Assembly (NCBI RefSeq): GCF_019431355.1
Contig: NZ_CP080269.1
Span: 4,583,001-4,647,000 of the forward strand
Reading direction: 5' to 3'
DNA: 64,000 nt
From: Paenibacillus sp. R14(2021)
Lineage (GTDB): Bacteria; Bacillota; Bacilli; Paenibacillales; Paenibacillaceae
The notes under the pieces are model-generated. The model saw only the letters and a program-made list of their open reading frames with translations. It made no database searches and was not told where the DNA came from. Below, one piece after another: positions 43,738-54,117 of this stretch (its first letter is position 1; every line of letters begins with the position of its first letter). The position numbers were made by a program, and so were the translations under genes.

Positions 43738-44931
43738 ATGAAGATGGCCGAACCATTAAAAGCGATGTACGACCTGCCGTTTCTGCGGCAGTTTGCGGCG
43801 CGCGTAACTTCCGCGTGGGCGCCGTTCGATGGGGAACGCTTCGTCCAGCGCGTCACAGGCGAAGGCTGGGAAGCGCTGGAGCTCAAGGCCCGCATTCGGC
43901 GGATTGCGACGTCCCTTGGGGCGGAGCTGCCAGATGCATACCCGGAAGCGCTTGCCGTATTGATTGCGATTCATCAGGAATGCAGCGGATTTCCTTATTT
44001 ATTTTTCCCTGATTTTGTAGAGGTGTACGGGCTGCACGACTGGGAACGGTCCATGGACGCCTTGGAGAAATTCACTTCGCAGTCCTCTGCGGAGTTTGCT
44101 ATTCGCGCATTCATCATGCAGGATACCGAGCGGACCATGGCTCGGATGCAGGCATGGTCGCTGCATGAGAATGAGCATATTCGGCGGCTCGCCAGCGAAG
44201 GCTGCAGGCCGCGCCTGCCCTGGGGACAGATGCTGCCGATGTTCAAGCGCGACCCATCGCCGATCCTGCCGATTCTGGAGCAGCTGAAAGCCGACCCTTC
44301 GCTCTATGTGCGCAAGAGCGTGGCGAACAACTTGAACGACATTGCCAAGGACAACCCTGCCGTCGTCAAAGCGATTGCCTCCGAATGGAAGGGCAGTACC
44401 GCGTTCACGGACTGGATCGTCCGTCACGGCTGCCGTTCGCTAATCAAGGCGGCGGACCCTGAAGTGCTGGCGTTGTTCGGCTACGAGGAGGATGCGGCCG
44501 CAAGCGCCGTTGCTTCGGCAGCCATTCATGCACTGCAGGAGGAGGCCGTCATCGGCGGCAGCAGCGAGCTGCGCTACAGCCTGCGGCTTGCGGATGGGGA
44601 CGGCGATCCGCTTCGGCTGCGAATCGAGCTTGGCGTAAGCTACGTGAAATCGGGCGGCAAGACGTCGCAGAAGCGATTCCTGCTCAGCGATAAGACGCTA
44701 AGACCCGGCTCGGCGGTCAACAACGTGAAGCTGCTCGACTGGAAGAACCTGTCGACCCGGAAGCATTATGCGGGCCTTCACCGGATCGCGCTCGTTGTGA
44801 ACGGCACGCCGGTCGCGGAAACATCCGTGCTGCTGCACGATTCGCTGAACACGGCAGCAGAGCCTGCACCCGTTCAAGCGACGAATAACGCTGCCGTCGG
44901 CACATTGGGCGGAGGGAGCGGAGAAGCATGA
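43738..44931 (+). CDS. DNA alkylation repair (AlkC/AlkD-like HEAT) protein
   Basis: A 397-residue alpha-helical protein with HEAT-like repeats: LKARIRRIATSLG, WSLHENEHIRRLASEGCRPR, LYVRKSVANNLNDIAKDNP and DWIVRHGCRSLIK. This VRKSVANNLNDI/RPRLPW pattern is typical of 3-methyladenine glycosylase AlkC/AlkD-like proteins. They grip DNA and excise N3/N7-alkylpurines without base flipping. A C-terminal beta-rich part (about 280-375) goes beyond the HEAT domain. It overlaps the next gene by 4 bases. Activity is inferred. Confidence 0.85.
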   Translation: MKMAEPLKAMYDLPFLRQFAARVTSAWAPFDGERFVQRVTGEGWEALELKARIRRIATSLGAELPDAYPEALAVLIAIHQECSGFPYLFFPDFVEVYGLHDWERSMDALEKFTSQSSAEFAIRAFIMQDTERTMARMQAWSLHENEHIRRLASEGCRPRLPWGQMLPMFKRDPSPILPILEQLKADPSLYVRKSVANNLNDIAKDNPAVVKAIASEWKGSTAFTDWIVRHGCRSLIKAADPEVLALFGYEEDAAASAVASAAIHALQEEAVIGGSSELRYSLRLADGDGDPLRLRIELGVSYVKSGGKTSQKRFLLSDKTLRPGSAVNNVKLLDWKNLSTRKHYAGLHRIALVVNGTPVAETSVLLHDSLNTAAEPAPVQATNNAAVGTLGGGSGEA

Positions 44932-45965
44932 CGATCGGCGCGCGCGTCTTGAAGACGGGCTTTGCGGTCGCGCTGGCCGTCTACTTAAGCTCGCTGCTTG
45001 CGTTCCCTTCGCCAATTATCGCGGCGGTCGCTTCGATCTTCACGATTCAGCCGTCCATCTCCCGCTCATGGCAGCAGGTGGTGGATCAGCTGCAGACGAA
45101 TGTGCTGGGCGCGGCGGTGGCGCTGGCCGCGGTCCGGCTGTTCGGCCAGACGCCGATTGCGCTTGGCATCGTCTGCATTATCGTTATTCTGATCAACATC
45201 CGCCTGCGCATGGAAAGCACGATTGGCCTTACGCTCGTAACGGTCGTTGCCGTGATGGAAGCGAACACGGCCGGCTGGTGGTTTGCGGTGGAGCGGTTTC
45301 TGATGGTTCTGACGGGAATGGGTGCCGCCTTCGCGGTTAATCTGCTCGTTTACCCGCCGCGCCCGCGCAAGCAGTTTGTCGGGCAGGTCCATGAGGCCTA
45401 CGGCCAGCTGTCGCTGCTGCTGCGGATGGCGATATCGAACGAGATGCGGGAGGACGTGCACCGCGAGGAGAAAGAGAAGCTGCAGGGCACGCTTCGCAAG
45501 CTCGATGAAGTCTACCGGTTATTCGAGGAGGAGCGGCCCTTTTTGCGCGGCCGCAAGCAGGCGAATGCCAGACAGCTCATCTTATCGAGGCATATGATTA
45601 AGGCGCTGCATCAAGGCGTCAGCCTGCTTGACGTGGTGGAAGAACATTATTTCGCCATGGCGGATGCGGAGACGTGGGCGAACCGGTTCGACAGCCAGAT
45701 CGAAGAATTGGCCAAATATCATGAGCATATTCTGCTCAAGCTGGAAGGCAAAATGAAGCCGAACGCCGCCATCGAGCCGGAAGAGGAGCGGGAATCCCGC
45801 TTGATCAGGCAGCTCAGTGATTATTTGCAGCAGGATCCCGATAACCATAAGCGGCTTGTCTTCGTTGCGTCCGCCATGCTGGAATACGCCTTTCATCTGC
45901 GCCGGCTCGACCGGGTAACTGATCAGGTCTTGCACCGGCGGGAGACTGAAGCTGAAGCTGGATAA
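44928..45965 (+). CDS. Aromatic acid exporter/FUSC-like membrane protein
   Basis: A 345-residue protein: three to five closely packed helices (about 8-150: ALAVYLSSLLAFPSPIIAAV, GLTLVTVVAVMEANTAGWWF), then a long cytoplasmic helical region of about 190 residues with many Glu/Arg. This is the YqjA/DUF939 aromatic-acid-exporter family of Bacillota. The exported compound is unknown. It overlaps the alkylation-repair gene by 4 bases, so the pair is cotranscribed. A perfect terminator follows. Confidence 0.85.
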   Translation: MTIGARVLKTGFAVALAVYLSSLLAFPSPIIAAVASIFTIQPSISRSWQQVVDQLQTNVLGAAVALAAVRLFGQTPIALGIVCIIVILINIRLRMESTIGLTLVTVVAVMEANTAGWWFAVERFLMVLTGMGAAFAVNLLVYPPRPRKQFVGQVHEAYGQLSLLLRMAISNEMREDVHREEKEKLQGTLRKLDEVYRLFEEERPFLRGRKQANARQLILSRHMIKALHQGVSLLDVVEEHYFAMADAETWANRFDSQIEELAKYHEHILLKLEGKMKPNAAIEPEEERESRLIRQLSDYLQQDPDNHKRLVFVASAMLEYAFHLRRLDRVTDQVLHRRETEAEAG

Positions 45966-46000
45966 TCGCTCGGCCGACAGGGAGGAACCATGATTCTAAG

Positions 46001-46031
46001 GCAAAAAGCCATGCGCTGCATGGCTTTTTGC
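46001..46031. terminator. Bidirectional terminator
   Basis: GCAAAAAGCCATG and CATGGCTTTTTGC are perfectly complementary around CGCTG, with T-tracts on both strands, between two convergent genes. Confidence 0.9.
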
Positions 46032-46073
46032 GTGTTTTCGTGCATGTCCGGTTGTTCGACCGGCTGCAAGCTC

Positions 46074-46913
46074 TCAGCCGGAGAGTTCGGTCGTGCGGGT
46101 TGTGTAGACGAGCGGGAAGTGATCGCCCGTGAGCAGCTCGCCAGCCTTCACCGTAACGTAGTTGTGCATGGGATGATCGGCGTGAGGTTCATAGCGGGTA
46201 TGGCCCGGCATATAGTGGACCGCGATTGCGCGGCGTTTCATATCGGATCGATTATGCGGACTGCCGTGCCAGGTCAGGCTGTGATGATAACCGACCTGCC
46301 CTTTTTTGATTTCGAACGGTACGGCTTCCACGACCGCGCCATCCGGCAGGAGCTCCGGCTGTTTATGATAGGGCTTGAACTCCTTCGTGCTTGCCAGGTG
46401 CTTCTGGTGGTTGCCCCACTTGTGGCTGCCCGGCACCATCCACATGCATCCGTTCTCGATTATGGCGTCGTCGAGCGCCACCCAAGCGCTGACCAAATCC
46501 GCGGGCTGGATGATCGGCCACAGCGGGTGGTCCTGGTGCCAGCCTGTGGGCCCTCCGGATAAGGGCGGTTTATATTGGATCTGATCATGCCAAACGCGGA
46601 CTTCGCCGGTCCGGCAAAGCTGCGCGATTTCTTCGCAAATGCGCGTGTTGGCCGCATGATTGAAGAAGGCGTCGCTTGCCATCCAGATATTCACGATCTG
46701 GACGACACGTTCGCTGACGGTCATTTTCATATTGTCGTAGAGCTTGCCGCCTTCGAGCATGTTGTGGTTCAAGACAGGCTTCTTAACGGACCTGCCTTCC
46801 ATGACGTCGTCGAGCTCGCGGCGGAGTACCTCCACCTCTTCCTCGCTAAGCACGACATCCCCTTTAAGAAAACCGTTTCGGTCGAATTCTTCGATCTTGC
46901 TTTGCGTCAGCAT
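46074..46913 (-). CDS. Phytanoyl-CoA dioxygenase-family (Fe(II)/2-oxoglutarate) oxygenase
   Basis: A 279-residue double-stranded beta-helix oxygenase. The iron facial triad is visible as HxD in TGWHQDHPLW and a distal His in SLTWHGSPHN; Arg in KRRAIAVHYMPG fits the 2-oxoglutarate site. It has IENGCMWMVPGSHKWG, typical of the PhyH family. The substrate is unknown, since the family hydroxylates very diverse small molecules. GAGGTG precedes the ATG. It is divergent from the Opp-type operon across a 470-base control region. Confidence 0.9.
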   Translation of the reverse strand: MLTQSKIEEFDRNGFLKGDVVLSEEEVEVLRRELDDVMEGRSVKKPVLNHNMLEGGKLYDNMKMTVSERVVQIVNIWMASDAFFNHAANTRICEEIAQLCRTGEVRVWHDQIQYKPPLSGGPTGWHQDHPLWPIIQPADLVSAWVALDDAIIENGCMWMVPGSHKWGNHQKHLASTKEFKPYHKQPELLPDGAVVEAVPFEIKKGQVGYHHSLTWHGSPHNRSDMKRRAIAVHYMPGHTRYEPHADHPMHNYVTVKAGELLTGDHFPLVYTTRTTELSG

Positions 46914-47388
46914 AGAGACTGCACCTCACAGATTCGAATGGATAGGTCAACAATTTCATCGTACTAAACCAGTGCCCGCCTGTATTTAGAATAAAGCCAT
47001 ATAGATTTGCGATATTTCAATATTTACGGGGGGATGCCAGAGGAACGGAGGCCTGTCGAATCGAAAATCATTCTGTCAAACGAAGCGGAATCTGGAAAAA
47101 ACACAAATAAACCTTCTATTTTCCTAAATACATGGGAATTGCCTGTTATGTATGATGATAGCGCAATCATGTGCCGATGAGGCAATTCTTGAAAAGGGGA
47201 GGATTCGTCGATCGCGCGGTTTTCCCGGTCGTTCCGCAGACTTGCGCAAACTTATATATATAGGTGGAACGATCGACTGCCAACTTATTATGTAAACGCT
47301 TTCTAACTTCACTTATTCGACCCCGACATCGATGTTGAACAAGGCTGGCCTGCATGGTACACCAAACAATACGGGTTGGAGGATGTCT
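46914..47388. promoter_or_regulatory. Divergent control region with inverted repeats
   Basis: 475 bases without a gene. GAATTGCCT (47136-47144) and AGGCAATTC (47180-47188) are perfect inverted copies. Nearby GGTCGTTCC and GGAACGATC flank a TATATATATA tract. A cre-like site follows at 47290. It probably carries the promoters of both the oxygenase gene and the transport operon. Confidence 0.45.
47290..47305 (+). promoter_or_regulatory. cre (CcpA) site candidate
   Basis: ATGTAAACGCTTTCTA matches the cre consensus WTGNAANCGNWNNCWW at every position. It sits about 85 bases before the binding-protein start, where CcpA would repress the transport operon when preferred sugars are present. Confidence 0.6.
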
Positions 47389-49410
47389 ATGAGAAAAAAG
47401 AAGATGATACCGATCGCGCTGCTGCTCGCCGTCTTGCTTATTTTGACGGCTGTCTTAAGCGGATGCGAGGGCGGAGGCGGAGGCACCGATATCGGGGCTG
47501 CCAATAACGCATCCAAGGGTAACAACAACGCCGGAGGCACGGGCAAAACGGATACGAAAGCAGAGGATACGAAGCAGGGGAACGATACGAATGCCACGAA
47601 AACGGACGGAGACGCGGCGCCGGCGGAGGGCACGCTGACCGAATTCAAGCAGTCGCCGATGCTGGGCAGCGTCTCGGTTCCCGTGAAGGACCGTTTGCCG
47701 GAAGACTATAAGATAACGAACGAGATGCCGGAAGACTTGCTGAAGTACGAAATCGGCACTTACGGCGGCACGCTCCGCACCGTTACCTCGGTCGTTGACT
47801 GGGACGCGGACGTATTCATCATGAACGACGAGGCGCTGCTGAACACGCCGGGCCTCCTTGGGAAGGAAGTCACGGGCAACGTGTTAAAGAGTTATGAAAT
47901 GAGTGACGACGAGAAGACCTTTACCTTCCGTATGCGCAAAGGCCTCAAATGGTCGGATGGCCAGCCGGTAACGACGGAAGATGTCCGCTTCGCCGTCGAG
48001 GATGTTCTGTTCAACAAGGAGCTAACGCCGATCTTCCCCGCTTGGCTGAACGCGGCGGGCGATCCGAACGGCAAGCCGTTCACGTTCGAGCTTATCGACG
48101 AATACACCTTCAAGATGAGCTTCGACCAGCCGTATGGCGGTTTCTTATTGAGCCTTGCTGTCCAGGGATGGCGCGGATACACGGATTTGCTGAAGCCGGC
48201 GCACTACCTCGAGAAATTCCACAAGAAATACACGGATGTCGCTTCGCTGGAACCGGAAATCAAGAAAGCCGGATTCAAGAAGGGCGAGTGGGTGAACCTC
48301 TTCAACGACAAGGATATCACGAACTGGGAGCTCACGAACCCCAAGTCCATCGGATTCCCCGTGCTCTATCCGTGGATGATGACGAAGAAGACGAACACAG
48401 CGGCAACCTTCGAACGTAACCCGTACTACTTTAAGGTTGACCCAGCGGGCAACCAACTGCCTTATATCGATAAAATCCAGAGCACGCTCGTACAGGACAT
48501 CGAGATGGTCACGCTGAAGACGATCGCAGGCGAAGTGGACTTCTCCCGCGAATCGGCGTCCCTGATCAAGATGCCGCTGTACCGCGAGAACGAGGACAAG
48601 GGCTTCAAGGCGCTGCTCAGCAATCTTCACGTTTCGCCGACCGACATTTACCTGAACATGAGCTACAACGACAAGAACTGGGCGCAGGTCGTGAACGATG
48701 TGCGGTTCCGCAAGGCGCTTAGCCTCGCGCTGGATCGTAATGAAATGATCGATTCGATCTATTACGGCTTCGCGGAGCCGAACAGCTGGCAGGATTCGAC
48801 CTACAACATTGACGATGCCAACAAGCTGCTCGACGAAATGGGCATGACGAAGGGCTCTGACGGTTTCCGTACCGGACCGGACGGGAAGAAATTCACGATT
48901 CCGATTGAAATCGGAGCGCAGGCACCCGATATCGTGCCAATGACCGAGCTTGTCGTCGAGATGTGGAAGCAGCTTGGCCTCGATGTCACGATGAAGAAGA
49001 TCGACGGGGCGCTGTGGGGCAAGCGCCGTGAGGCGAATGAACTGAAGGCTACGGTCATGTGGGCGGCCGACCCGATGTGGTATTACGGTGACTGGGGACA
49101 GGGAATTTGGGGCACGGCCTGGGATTTGTACAATTCTTCCGGAGGGAAGAAAGGCATCAAGCCGCCGGATGATGTTGCGGCATTCTTCAAGAGTCTCGCC
49201 AAAGCGTCCGTCTCCAATCCGCAAGATGCCAAGGCGGTTGTTGACAATGAAATCAAGAAAGCGATTGGCGACAAGTACTACTTTATCGTACCGCTTCAGA
49301 ACGTGAAACAGCCGCTGATCGTGAACGCGAAGCTGCACAATGTCGGGAACGAGAATGCACTTGCAGTGGCAACCGATTATGCAGGCGAGCAGTTGTTCTT
49401 CGCCCCGTAA
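47389..49410 (+). CDS. Family-5 (Opp/Dpp-type) solute-binding lipoprotein
   Basis: A 673-residue binding protein with lipobox LSGC near residues 20-23 and an acidic, Asn/Thr-rich linker of about 60 residues. The family-5 fold follows (LKYEIGTYGGTLRTV, FRMRKGLKWSDGQPVT, DVRFRKALSLALDRNEMI). This large subtype is often found with plant-polysaccharide genes and binds oligosaccharides rather than peptides; the cre site supports that, but it is inference. The ATG at 47389 is 6 bases after GGAGG; the ATG at 47383 abuts it. It is the first gene of the operon. Confidence 0.92.
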   Translation: MRKKKMIPIALLLAVLLILTAVLSGCEGGGGGTDIGAANNASKGNNNAGGTGKTDTKAEDTKQGNDTNATKTDGDAAPAEGTLTEFKQSPMLGSVSVPVKDRLPEDYKITNEMPEDLLKYEIGTYGGTLRTVTSVVDWDADVFIMNDEALLNTPGLLGKEVTGNVLKSYEMSDDEKTFTFRMRKGLKWSDGQPVTTEDVRFAVEDVLFNKELTPIFPAWLNAAGDPNGKPFTFELIDEYTFKMSFDQPYGGFLLSLAVQGWRGYTDLLKPAHYLEKFHKKYTDVASLEPEIKKAGFKKGEWVNLFNDKDITNWELTNPKSIGFPVLYPWMMTKKTNTAATFERNPYYFKVDPAGNQLPYIDKIQSTLVQDIEMVTLKTIAGEVDFSRESASLIKMPLYRENEDKGFKALLSNLHVSPTDIYLNMSYNDKNWAQVVNDVRFRKALSLALDRNEMIDSIYYGFAEPNSWQDSTYNIDDANKLLDEMGMTKGSDGFRTGPDGKKFTIPIEIGAQAPDIVPMTELVVEMWKQLGLDVTMKKIDGALWGKRREANELKATVMWAADPMWYYGDWGQGIWGTAWDLYNSSGGKKGIKPPDDVAAFFKSLAKASVSNPQDAKAVVDNEIKKAIGDKYYFIVPLQNVKQPLIVNAKLHNVGNENALAVATDYAGEQLFFAP

Positions 49411-49498
49411 GATCAAGCTCGGCACCGCCCAGGAGCAACGGCAGCACTATTGCCGCCTGGGCTTTGCCGTATGAAAAATTGTTGAGAGGAGGGAACAC

Positions 49499-50497
49499 AT
49501 GCTCAATTATATCGGCTATCGCGTTCTCCAACTGATTCCGCTGATGATCGCAATCAGCATCATTGTGTTCTTCATCATCCAGCTGCCGCCGGGCGACTTT
49601 CTGTCCACGTATATCCAGCAGCTTGAATTATCAGGCACGAAAGTGGATGCCGGCACGATTCTGAGCCTGCAAAGGCAATATGGGCTTGATCAGCCGTTCA
49701 TCGTCCAGTACCTCGTCTGGATGAAAAACATCCTTGTGGAGGGCGACTTGGGACGCTCGTTCCAGTGGAATCAGCCGGTGTCCGAGGTTCTTGGCGGAAG
49801 GTTGATGCTGACCATGGTCATTTCCGTCGTCTCGCTGATTTTCGTCTGGATTATCGCCATTCCGATCGGCATCTATTCCGCTGTGCGGCAGTATTCGATC
49901 CTCGACTACGTATTCACGTTTATCGGGTTCATCGGTCTCGCCGTTCCTGGATTCCTCTTGGCCCTGGTCGTTTTGTATGTCGTATTTGTCAACACGGGCG
50001 TCTCGTTAAGCGGCCTGTTCTCGCCGGAATACGTGGATGCGCCTTGGAGTATGGCGAAGGTGATGGATATGCTTCCGAGGCTGGTTCTGCCAGTCGTCAT
50101 CATCGGCATGTCCGGCACGGCTGGCCTGATTCGCGTGATGAGAGGCATGCTGCTCGACGAGCTATCCAAGCAATACGTCATCACCGCCCGCGCCAAAGGA
50201 GTCGAGAGCACGAAGCTCCTGTTCAAATATCCGGTCCGCATGGCGATCAATCCACTTATCAGCACCATCGGATGGACGCTGCCCGCTCTGATCTCCGGCG
50301 AAGCGATCGTGTCCATTGTCATGAATCTGCCAACGACCGGGCCAGTCCTGCTCCGGGCGCTGATGTTCCAGGATATGTACCTCGCGGGCAGCTTCCTGCT
50401 GATCGTAAGCGTGCTGACCGTAATCGGAACACTGATATCCGACATTCTGCTAGCATGGCTGGACCCGCGTATCCGGTTTGGGGGGGTTGCTGATTGA
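49499..50497 (+). CDS. Opp/Dpp-type ABC permease (OppB-like)
   Basis: A 332-residue permease with six predicted helices: the first at 8-28, then a periplasmic loop with QYGLDQPFIVQYLVW, typical of OppB/DppB. The coupling motif is RGMLLDELSKQYVITARAKG. It pairs with the next permease; the genes overlap by 4 bases (TTGA). It imports whatever the preceding binding protein captures. Confidence 0.94.
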   Translation: MLNYIGYRVLQLIPLMIAISIIVFFIIQLPPGDFLSTYIQQLELSGTKVDAGTILSLQRQYGLDQPFIVQYLVWMKNILVEGDLGRSFQWNQPVSEVLGGRLMLTMVISVVSLIFVWIIAIPIGIYSAVRQYSILDYVFTFIGFIGLAVPGFLLALVVLYVVFVNTGVSLSGLFSPEYVDAPWSMAKVMDMLPRLVLPVVIIGMSGTAGLIRVMRGMLLDELSKQYVITARAKGVESTKLLFKYPVRMAINPLISTIGWTLPALISGEAIVSIVMNLPTTGPVLLRALMFQDMYLAGSFLLIVSVLTVIGTLISDILLAWLDPRIRFGGVAD

Positions 50498-51660
50498 ATA
50501 CCGCAGTACCGACGAAAGCGGAGAAGAGAAGATGGTTCCGTCTCGGAAGATTTCCGAAGACGGCCGAGCCGGACGATGCTTACGAGGTGGCCTCCCAGTG
50601 GAAACTGATGTGGTGGAAATTCAAGAAGCATAAGGTCGCCATGGCGGCAGGCATTATTCTTATCCTGCTGTTCATGTCCGCGGTATTTTGTGAATTTCTG
50701 TCGCCGCATCTGACGCTTGACCGATACACCGCATATAAGAACGCGCCCCCGCAGACGCTCCACTTCTACGACAAAACAACGGGCTTCAGCCTGCGGCCGT
50801 TCGTTTACGATATGAAAATGAAGGTGAACGAGCAAACCTTCCTGCGGACGTTTCAAGCCGATACGTCGAAGAAATATTACATTCACTTTTTCGTTAAAGG
50901 TCCAGAATACACGATGTGGGGACTATTCAAGAGCGATATTCACTTATTCGGGTTAAAGGATGCTAAAGCCCCGCTGTTCCTCGCCGGGACGGACGACCTT
51001 GGGCGCGATCTGTTGTCCCGCATGCTGTACGGCGGACGAATCTCGCTCTCCTTCGGGGTGCTGGGGATCGTACTGACACTGATCCTCGGACTGCTGCTCG
51101 GCGGTCTGTCGGGTTATCTCGGAGGCGTGACCGATACCATCGTACAGCGATCGATCGACCTCCTGATCTGCATTCCGACGATTCCGTTATGGATGGCGTT
51201 GTCTGCAGCGCTTCCGCGGGACTGGTCGCCGCTCCAGATCTATTTCGGCATGGTCATCATTTTCTCGATCATCGGCTGGACCGGGCTGGCGCGCGTCGTA
51301 CGGGGCAAGATTCTGTCACTGCGGGAAGAGGATTTTACGATGGCGGCGAGGCTGGCCGGCGCGAGCGATCTGCGGATCATTCGAAAGCATCTGCTTCCGT
51401 CGTTTGCCAGTTATACAATCGTGACAGTTACGCTGTCGATCCCGGCGACGATTCTCGGAGAGACCGCGCTCAGCTTCCTTGGGATCGGGCTTGCTCCGCC
51501 GGTCGTCAGCTGGGGGGTGCTGCTGCAGGATTCGCAGAACCTGGAGACGCTGGCGCACCATCCTTGGCTGCTATGGCCTGCAGCGCTGATCATCATTACT
51601 GTCTTAATGTTCAATTTTCTGGGAGACGGGCTTCGCGATGCAGCCGATCCCTACAAATAA
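50494..51660 (+). CDS. Opp/Dpp-type ABC permease with large extracytoplasmic insert (OppC-like)
   Basis: A 388-residue permease, about 80-90 longer than ordinary OppC. The extra length is an insert of about 110 residues (70-170) between the first and second helices, rich in aromatics (TLHFYDKTTGFS, KKYYIHFFVKGPEYT). It then joins the usual GTDDLGRDLLSRMLYGGRIS. The coupling motif is DFTMAARLAGASDLRIIRKH. The insert probably docks the binding protein, and is typical of oligosaccharide-type relatives. TTG start overlaps the previous stop. Confidence 0.92.
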   Translation: MNTAVPTKAEKRRWFRLGRFPKTAEPDDAYEVASQWKLMWWKFKKHKVAMAAGIILILLFMSAVFCEFLSPHLTLDRYTAYKNAPPQTLHFYDKTTGFSLRPFVYDMKMKVNEQTFLRTFQADTSKKYYIHFFVKGPEYTMWGLFKSDIHLFGLKDAKAPLFLAGTDDLGRDLLSRMLYGGRISLSFGVLGIVLTLILGLLLGGLSGYLGGVTDTIVQRSIDLLICIPTIPLWMALSAALPRDWSPLQIYFGMVIIFSIIGWTGLARVVRGKILSLREEDFTMAARLAGASDLRIIRKHLLPSFASYTIVTVTLSIPATILGETALSFLGIGLAPPVVSWGVLLQDSQNLETLAHHPWLLWPAALIIITVLMFNFLGDGLRDAADPYK

Positions 51661-51672
51661 GGAGGCCGCGCG

Positions 51673-52743
51673 ATGAGTATCGAGATGCCGAACCGGCCTA
51701 TGGCCGCTAGTATCGAGGACGATGACGTCGTTCTGCAAGTTACCGGCCTGAAGGTGCACTTCCATCTGGACGAAGGGAAGCTCAAATCCGTGGATGGCGT
51801 GGACCTCGTCATCCGCAAAGGGAAAACGCTCGGCATCGTCGGGGAGAGCGGCTGCGGCAAGAGCGTCACCTCGCAGGCGCTGCTTCGGATCGTGCCGAAG
51901 CCGGGCAAGGTGGATGGCGAAATTCTGCTCAAGCGTAATGGCGGCGAATCGACGGCGGAGGTCGTCGATTTGGTGAAGCTGGATGCGAATGGCAAAGAGA
52001 TCCGGAACGTAAGAGGCGGAGAGATCGCCATGATCTTTCAAGAGCCGATGAAGGCATTCTCGCCCATTCATACGATCGGCAATCAGATCATGGAGGCTAT
52101 ATTGCTGCATCGGACGAACGACAAGAAGGAGGCGAGGGAGATCGCGCTCGAGACGCTCGCCAGCGTCGGGATGTCGAACCCTAAGCAGCGGCTGGGCGAG
52201 TATCCCCACCAACTGTCCGGCGGCATGCGGCAGCGCGCGATGATTGCCATGGCGCTTGCTTCGCATCCTAAGATTCTGATTGCGGATGAACCGACGACAG
52301 CGCTGGACGTGACCGTACAGGCCCAAGTGCTGACGCTGATCAACGAGCTGAAGGAGAAGCTCGGCACGTCGGTCGTTTTCATCACGCACGACCTTGGCGT
52401 TATTGCCGAAATGTCCGACGAGGTGGCGGTCATGTATCTTGGCAAGGTCGTCGAATACACCGATGTCGACACGCTGTTCTATGGCCCAAGGCATCCGTAC
52501 ACGAAGGCGCTGCTCCATTCCATTCCGTCCGTGGCACAGCGGAATACGCGGCTTGAATCCATTGAGGGGTCGGTCCCGTATCCGATGAACCTTCCCGCGG
52601 GCTGCGGGTTCTACTCAAGGTGCCCGAAGGCACAGGCAGGCGTATGCAATGCGGCGGAAATCCCGCTCGTCAAGGTGAAAGACAACCATTACGTGCGCTG
52701 TCTATTCGCAGAAGACCAGAGTACCGGAGGTGCGAAGCAATGA
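51673..52743 (+). CDS. Opp/Dpp-type ABC ATPase (OppD-like)
   Basis: A 356-residue ATPase: Walker [10 protein letters not shown]-loop FQEPM, signature LSGGMRQR, Walker [12 protein letters not shown], and switch His in FITHDLG. The C-terminal oligopeptide-transporter segment ([14 protein letters not shown]...[11 protein letters not shown] with conserved Cys) is present. It powers the two permeases, probably as a heterodimer with the next gene, overlapping it by 4 bases. Confidence 0.95.
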   Translation: MSIEMPNRPMAASIEDDDVVLQVTGLKVHFHLDEGKLKSVDGVDLVIRKGKTLGIVGESGCGKSVTSQALLRIVPKPGKVDGEILLKRNGGESTAEVVDLVKLDANGKEIRNVRGGEIAMIFQEPMKAFSPIHTIGNQIMEAILLHRTNDKKEAREIALETLASVGMSNPKQRLGEYPHQLSGGMRQRAMIAMALASHPKILIADEPTTALDVTVQAQVLTLINELKEKLGTSVVFITHDLGVIAEMSDEVAVMYLGKVVEYTDVDTLFYGPRHPYTKALLHSIPSVAQRNTRLESIEGSVPYPMNLPAGCGFYSRCPKAQAGVCNAAEIPLVKVKDNHYVRCLFAEDQSTGGAKQ

Positions 52744-53804
52744 GCGTGCAAGAATCCGATCTTGGGCACGTAGCCGGCAGGGAAGCCGAGCAGGATGACG
52801 TGATTTTGAACGTGCAGTCGCTGAAAAAATATTTTCCGATTAGGAAAGGCTTTCTTCAGCGGACGGAGGGCTACGTCAAGGCCGTCGACGATGTAAGCTT
52901 CTATATCCGCCAAGGCGAAACATTCGGGCTTGTCGGCGAATCCGGCTGCGGGAAGACGACGCTGGGCCGCTGCGTGCTGCGCGCCATCGAGCCGACAGAA
53001 GGGCTCATGATGTTCAAGGATCGGGAAGGTAGCGTACGCGACCTTAACGAATTGGATAATAAGGAAATGCGGAAGCTCCGCAGGGATATGCAGCTGATTT
53101 TCCAGGATCCCTATTCCTCCCTCAATCCCCGGATGACCGTTCAAAACATTGTGGCGGAGCCGCTGATCTGCAACGGGCTTGCGCATGGCGATGAGCTTCG
53201 GATGCGCGTCCGCCAGCTCATCGAACTGGTAGGTCTGAACAGTCGTCATATGGACCGTTATCCTCATGCGTTCAGTGGCGGCCAGCGCCAACGAATCGGC
53301 ATCGCCCGCGCGCTCGCGACGAATCCGCGCTTTGTCGTTTGCGATGAAGCGGTCAGTGCGCTCGACGTATCCGTACAAGCTCAGATTCTGAATTTGCTGC
53401 AGGATCTGCAGAAGCAGCTGAGCCTCAGTTATCTCTTTATCTCGCACGATCTGGGGGTCATTCGGCATATTTCGGACCGCGTCGGTGTCATGTATGTCGG
53501 CCGGATGGTGGAGACGGGCTCCACCGAAGAGCTGTTCCGAAGGCCGCGCCATCCGTATACCGAGGCGCTTCTATCCGCCAAACCGGTACCGGATCCCCGG
53601 AAGAAAACCGAACGGATCATCCTGAAGGGGGAAGTCGCGAACCCCGCCAAACCGCCGTCGGGCTGTTATTTCCATCCGCGCTGCCCGTATGCGAAGGAGA
53701 TTTGCGCCATTCAGAAGCCGGAGTGGCGAAGGGTAGGGGAGGATCATTTCGTCGCGTGCCACTTTGCCGACGAGTTGACCCTCCAGGGAGCTAAGAGCTT
53801 ATGA
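52740..53804 (+). CDS. Opp/Dpp-type ABC ATPase (OppF-like)
   Basis: A 354-residue ATPase: Walker A GESGCGKT, signature FSGGQRQR, Walker [12 protein letters not shown], switch His FISHDLG, and the C-terminal Cys-containing segment [18 protein letters not shown]. The ATG at 52740 overlaps the preceding stop (ATGA); a longer in-frame start within the previous gene is rejected. It also overlaps the following small membrane gene by 4 bases. Confidence 0.95.
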   Translation: MSVQESDLGHVAGREAEQDDVILNVQSLKKYFPIRKGFLQRTEGYVKAVDDVSFYIRQGETFGLVGESGCGKTTLGRCVLRAIEPTEGLMMFKDREGSVRDLNELDNKEMRKLRRDMQLIFQDPYSSLNPRMTVQNIVAEPLICNGLAHGDELRMRVRQLIELVGLNSRHMDRYPHAFSGGQRQRIGIARALATNPRFVVCDEAVSALDVSVQAQILNLLQDLQKQLSLSYLFISHDLGVIRHISDRVGVMYVGRMVETGSTEELFRRPRHPYTEALLSAKPVPDPRKKTERIILKGEVANPAKPPSGCYFHPRCPYAKEICAIQKPEWRRVGEDHFVACHFADELTLQGAKSL

Positions 53805-54112
53805 GTCCCCTCATCGGCGCAATCCTCCTCTACATCGCGGCAATGATTGCCTTTATGTTCGGCACTGTGCTGTTCGTGCGCTTCGCGGTCAATCGCGTGA
53901 TCGGGCAGAAGCACCGGCTGCTGGAGGAAATCATGGATACCGGCAGGCTGCCGAAGATTTGGTCAGACGGCTCGAAGCGTCCCGCGGAAACGGAGAAACA
54001 AGTAAAGAAGCTGGCGGAGTATGTCCGCAAGACGCGGCTGGTCGACAGCGATGAAACCCGCACGCTGCTGCTGACCTGTTTGGAGAACGCCAGAACGGCC
54101 CGGAAGGAGTGA
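53801..54112 (+). CDS. Small membrane protein in the Opp-type operon
   Basis: A 103-residue protein with one N-terminal hydrophobic segment (about 4-32) and a charged cytoplasmic-looking tail with coiled-coil tendency ([25 protein letters not shown]). I do not recognise the family. A 4-base ATGA overlap with the ATPase gene and 5 bases to the next gene mean it is made with the transporter. It may assist assembly or regulation of the transporter; this is speculation. Confidence 0.75.
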   Translation: MSPLIGAILLYIAAMIAFMFGTVLFVRFAVNRVIGQKHRLLEEIMDTGRLPKIWSDGSKRPAETEKQVKKLAEYVRKTRLVDSDETRTLLLTCLENARTARKE

Positions 54113-54117
54113 CGTGA

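Noticed and set aside
45990-46562. 190-codon plus-strand frame opposite the dioxygenase gene
   Set aside because: It starts at a terminator hairpin and is the shadow of the PhyH-family gene.
48145-49425. 426-codon minus-strand frame opposite the binding-protein gene
   Set aside because: Antisense shadow; the plus strand encodes a complete lipoprotein with a signal sequence.
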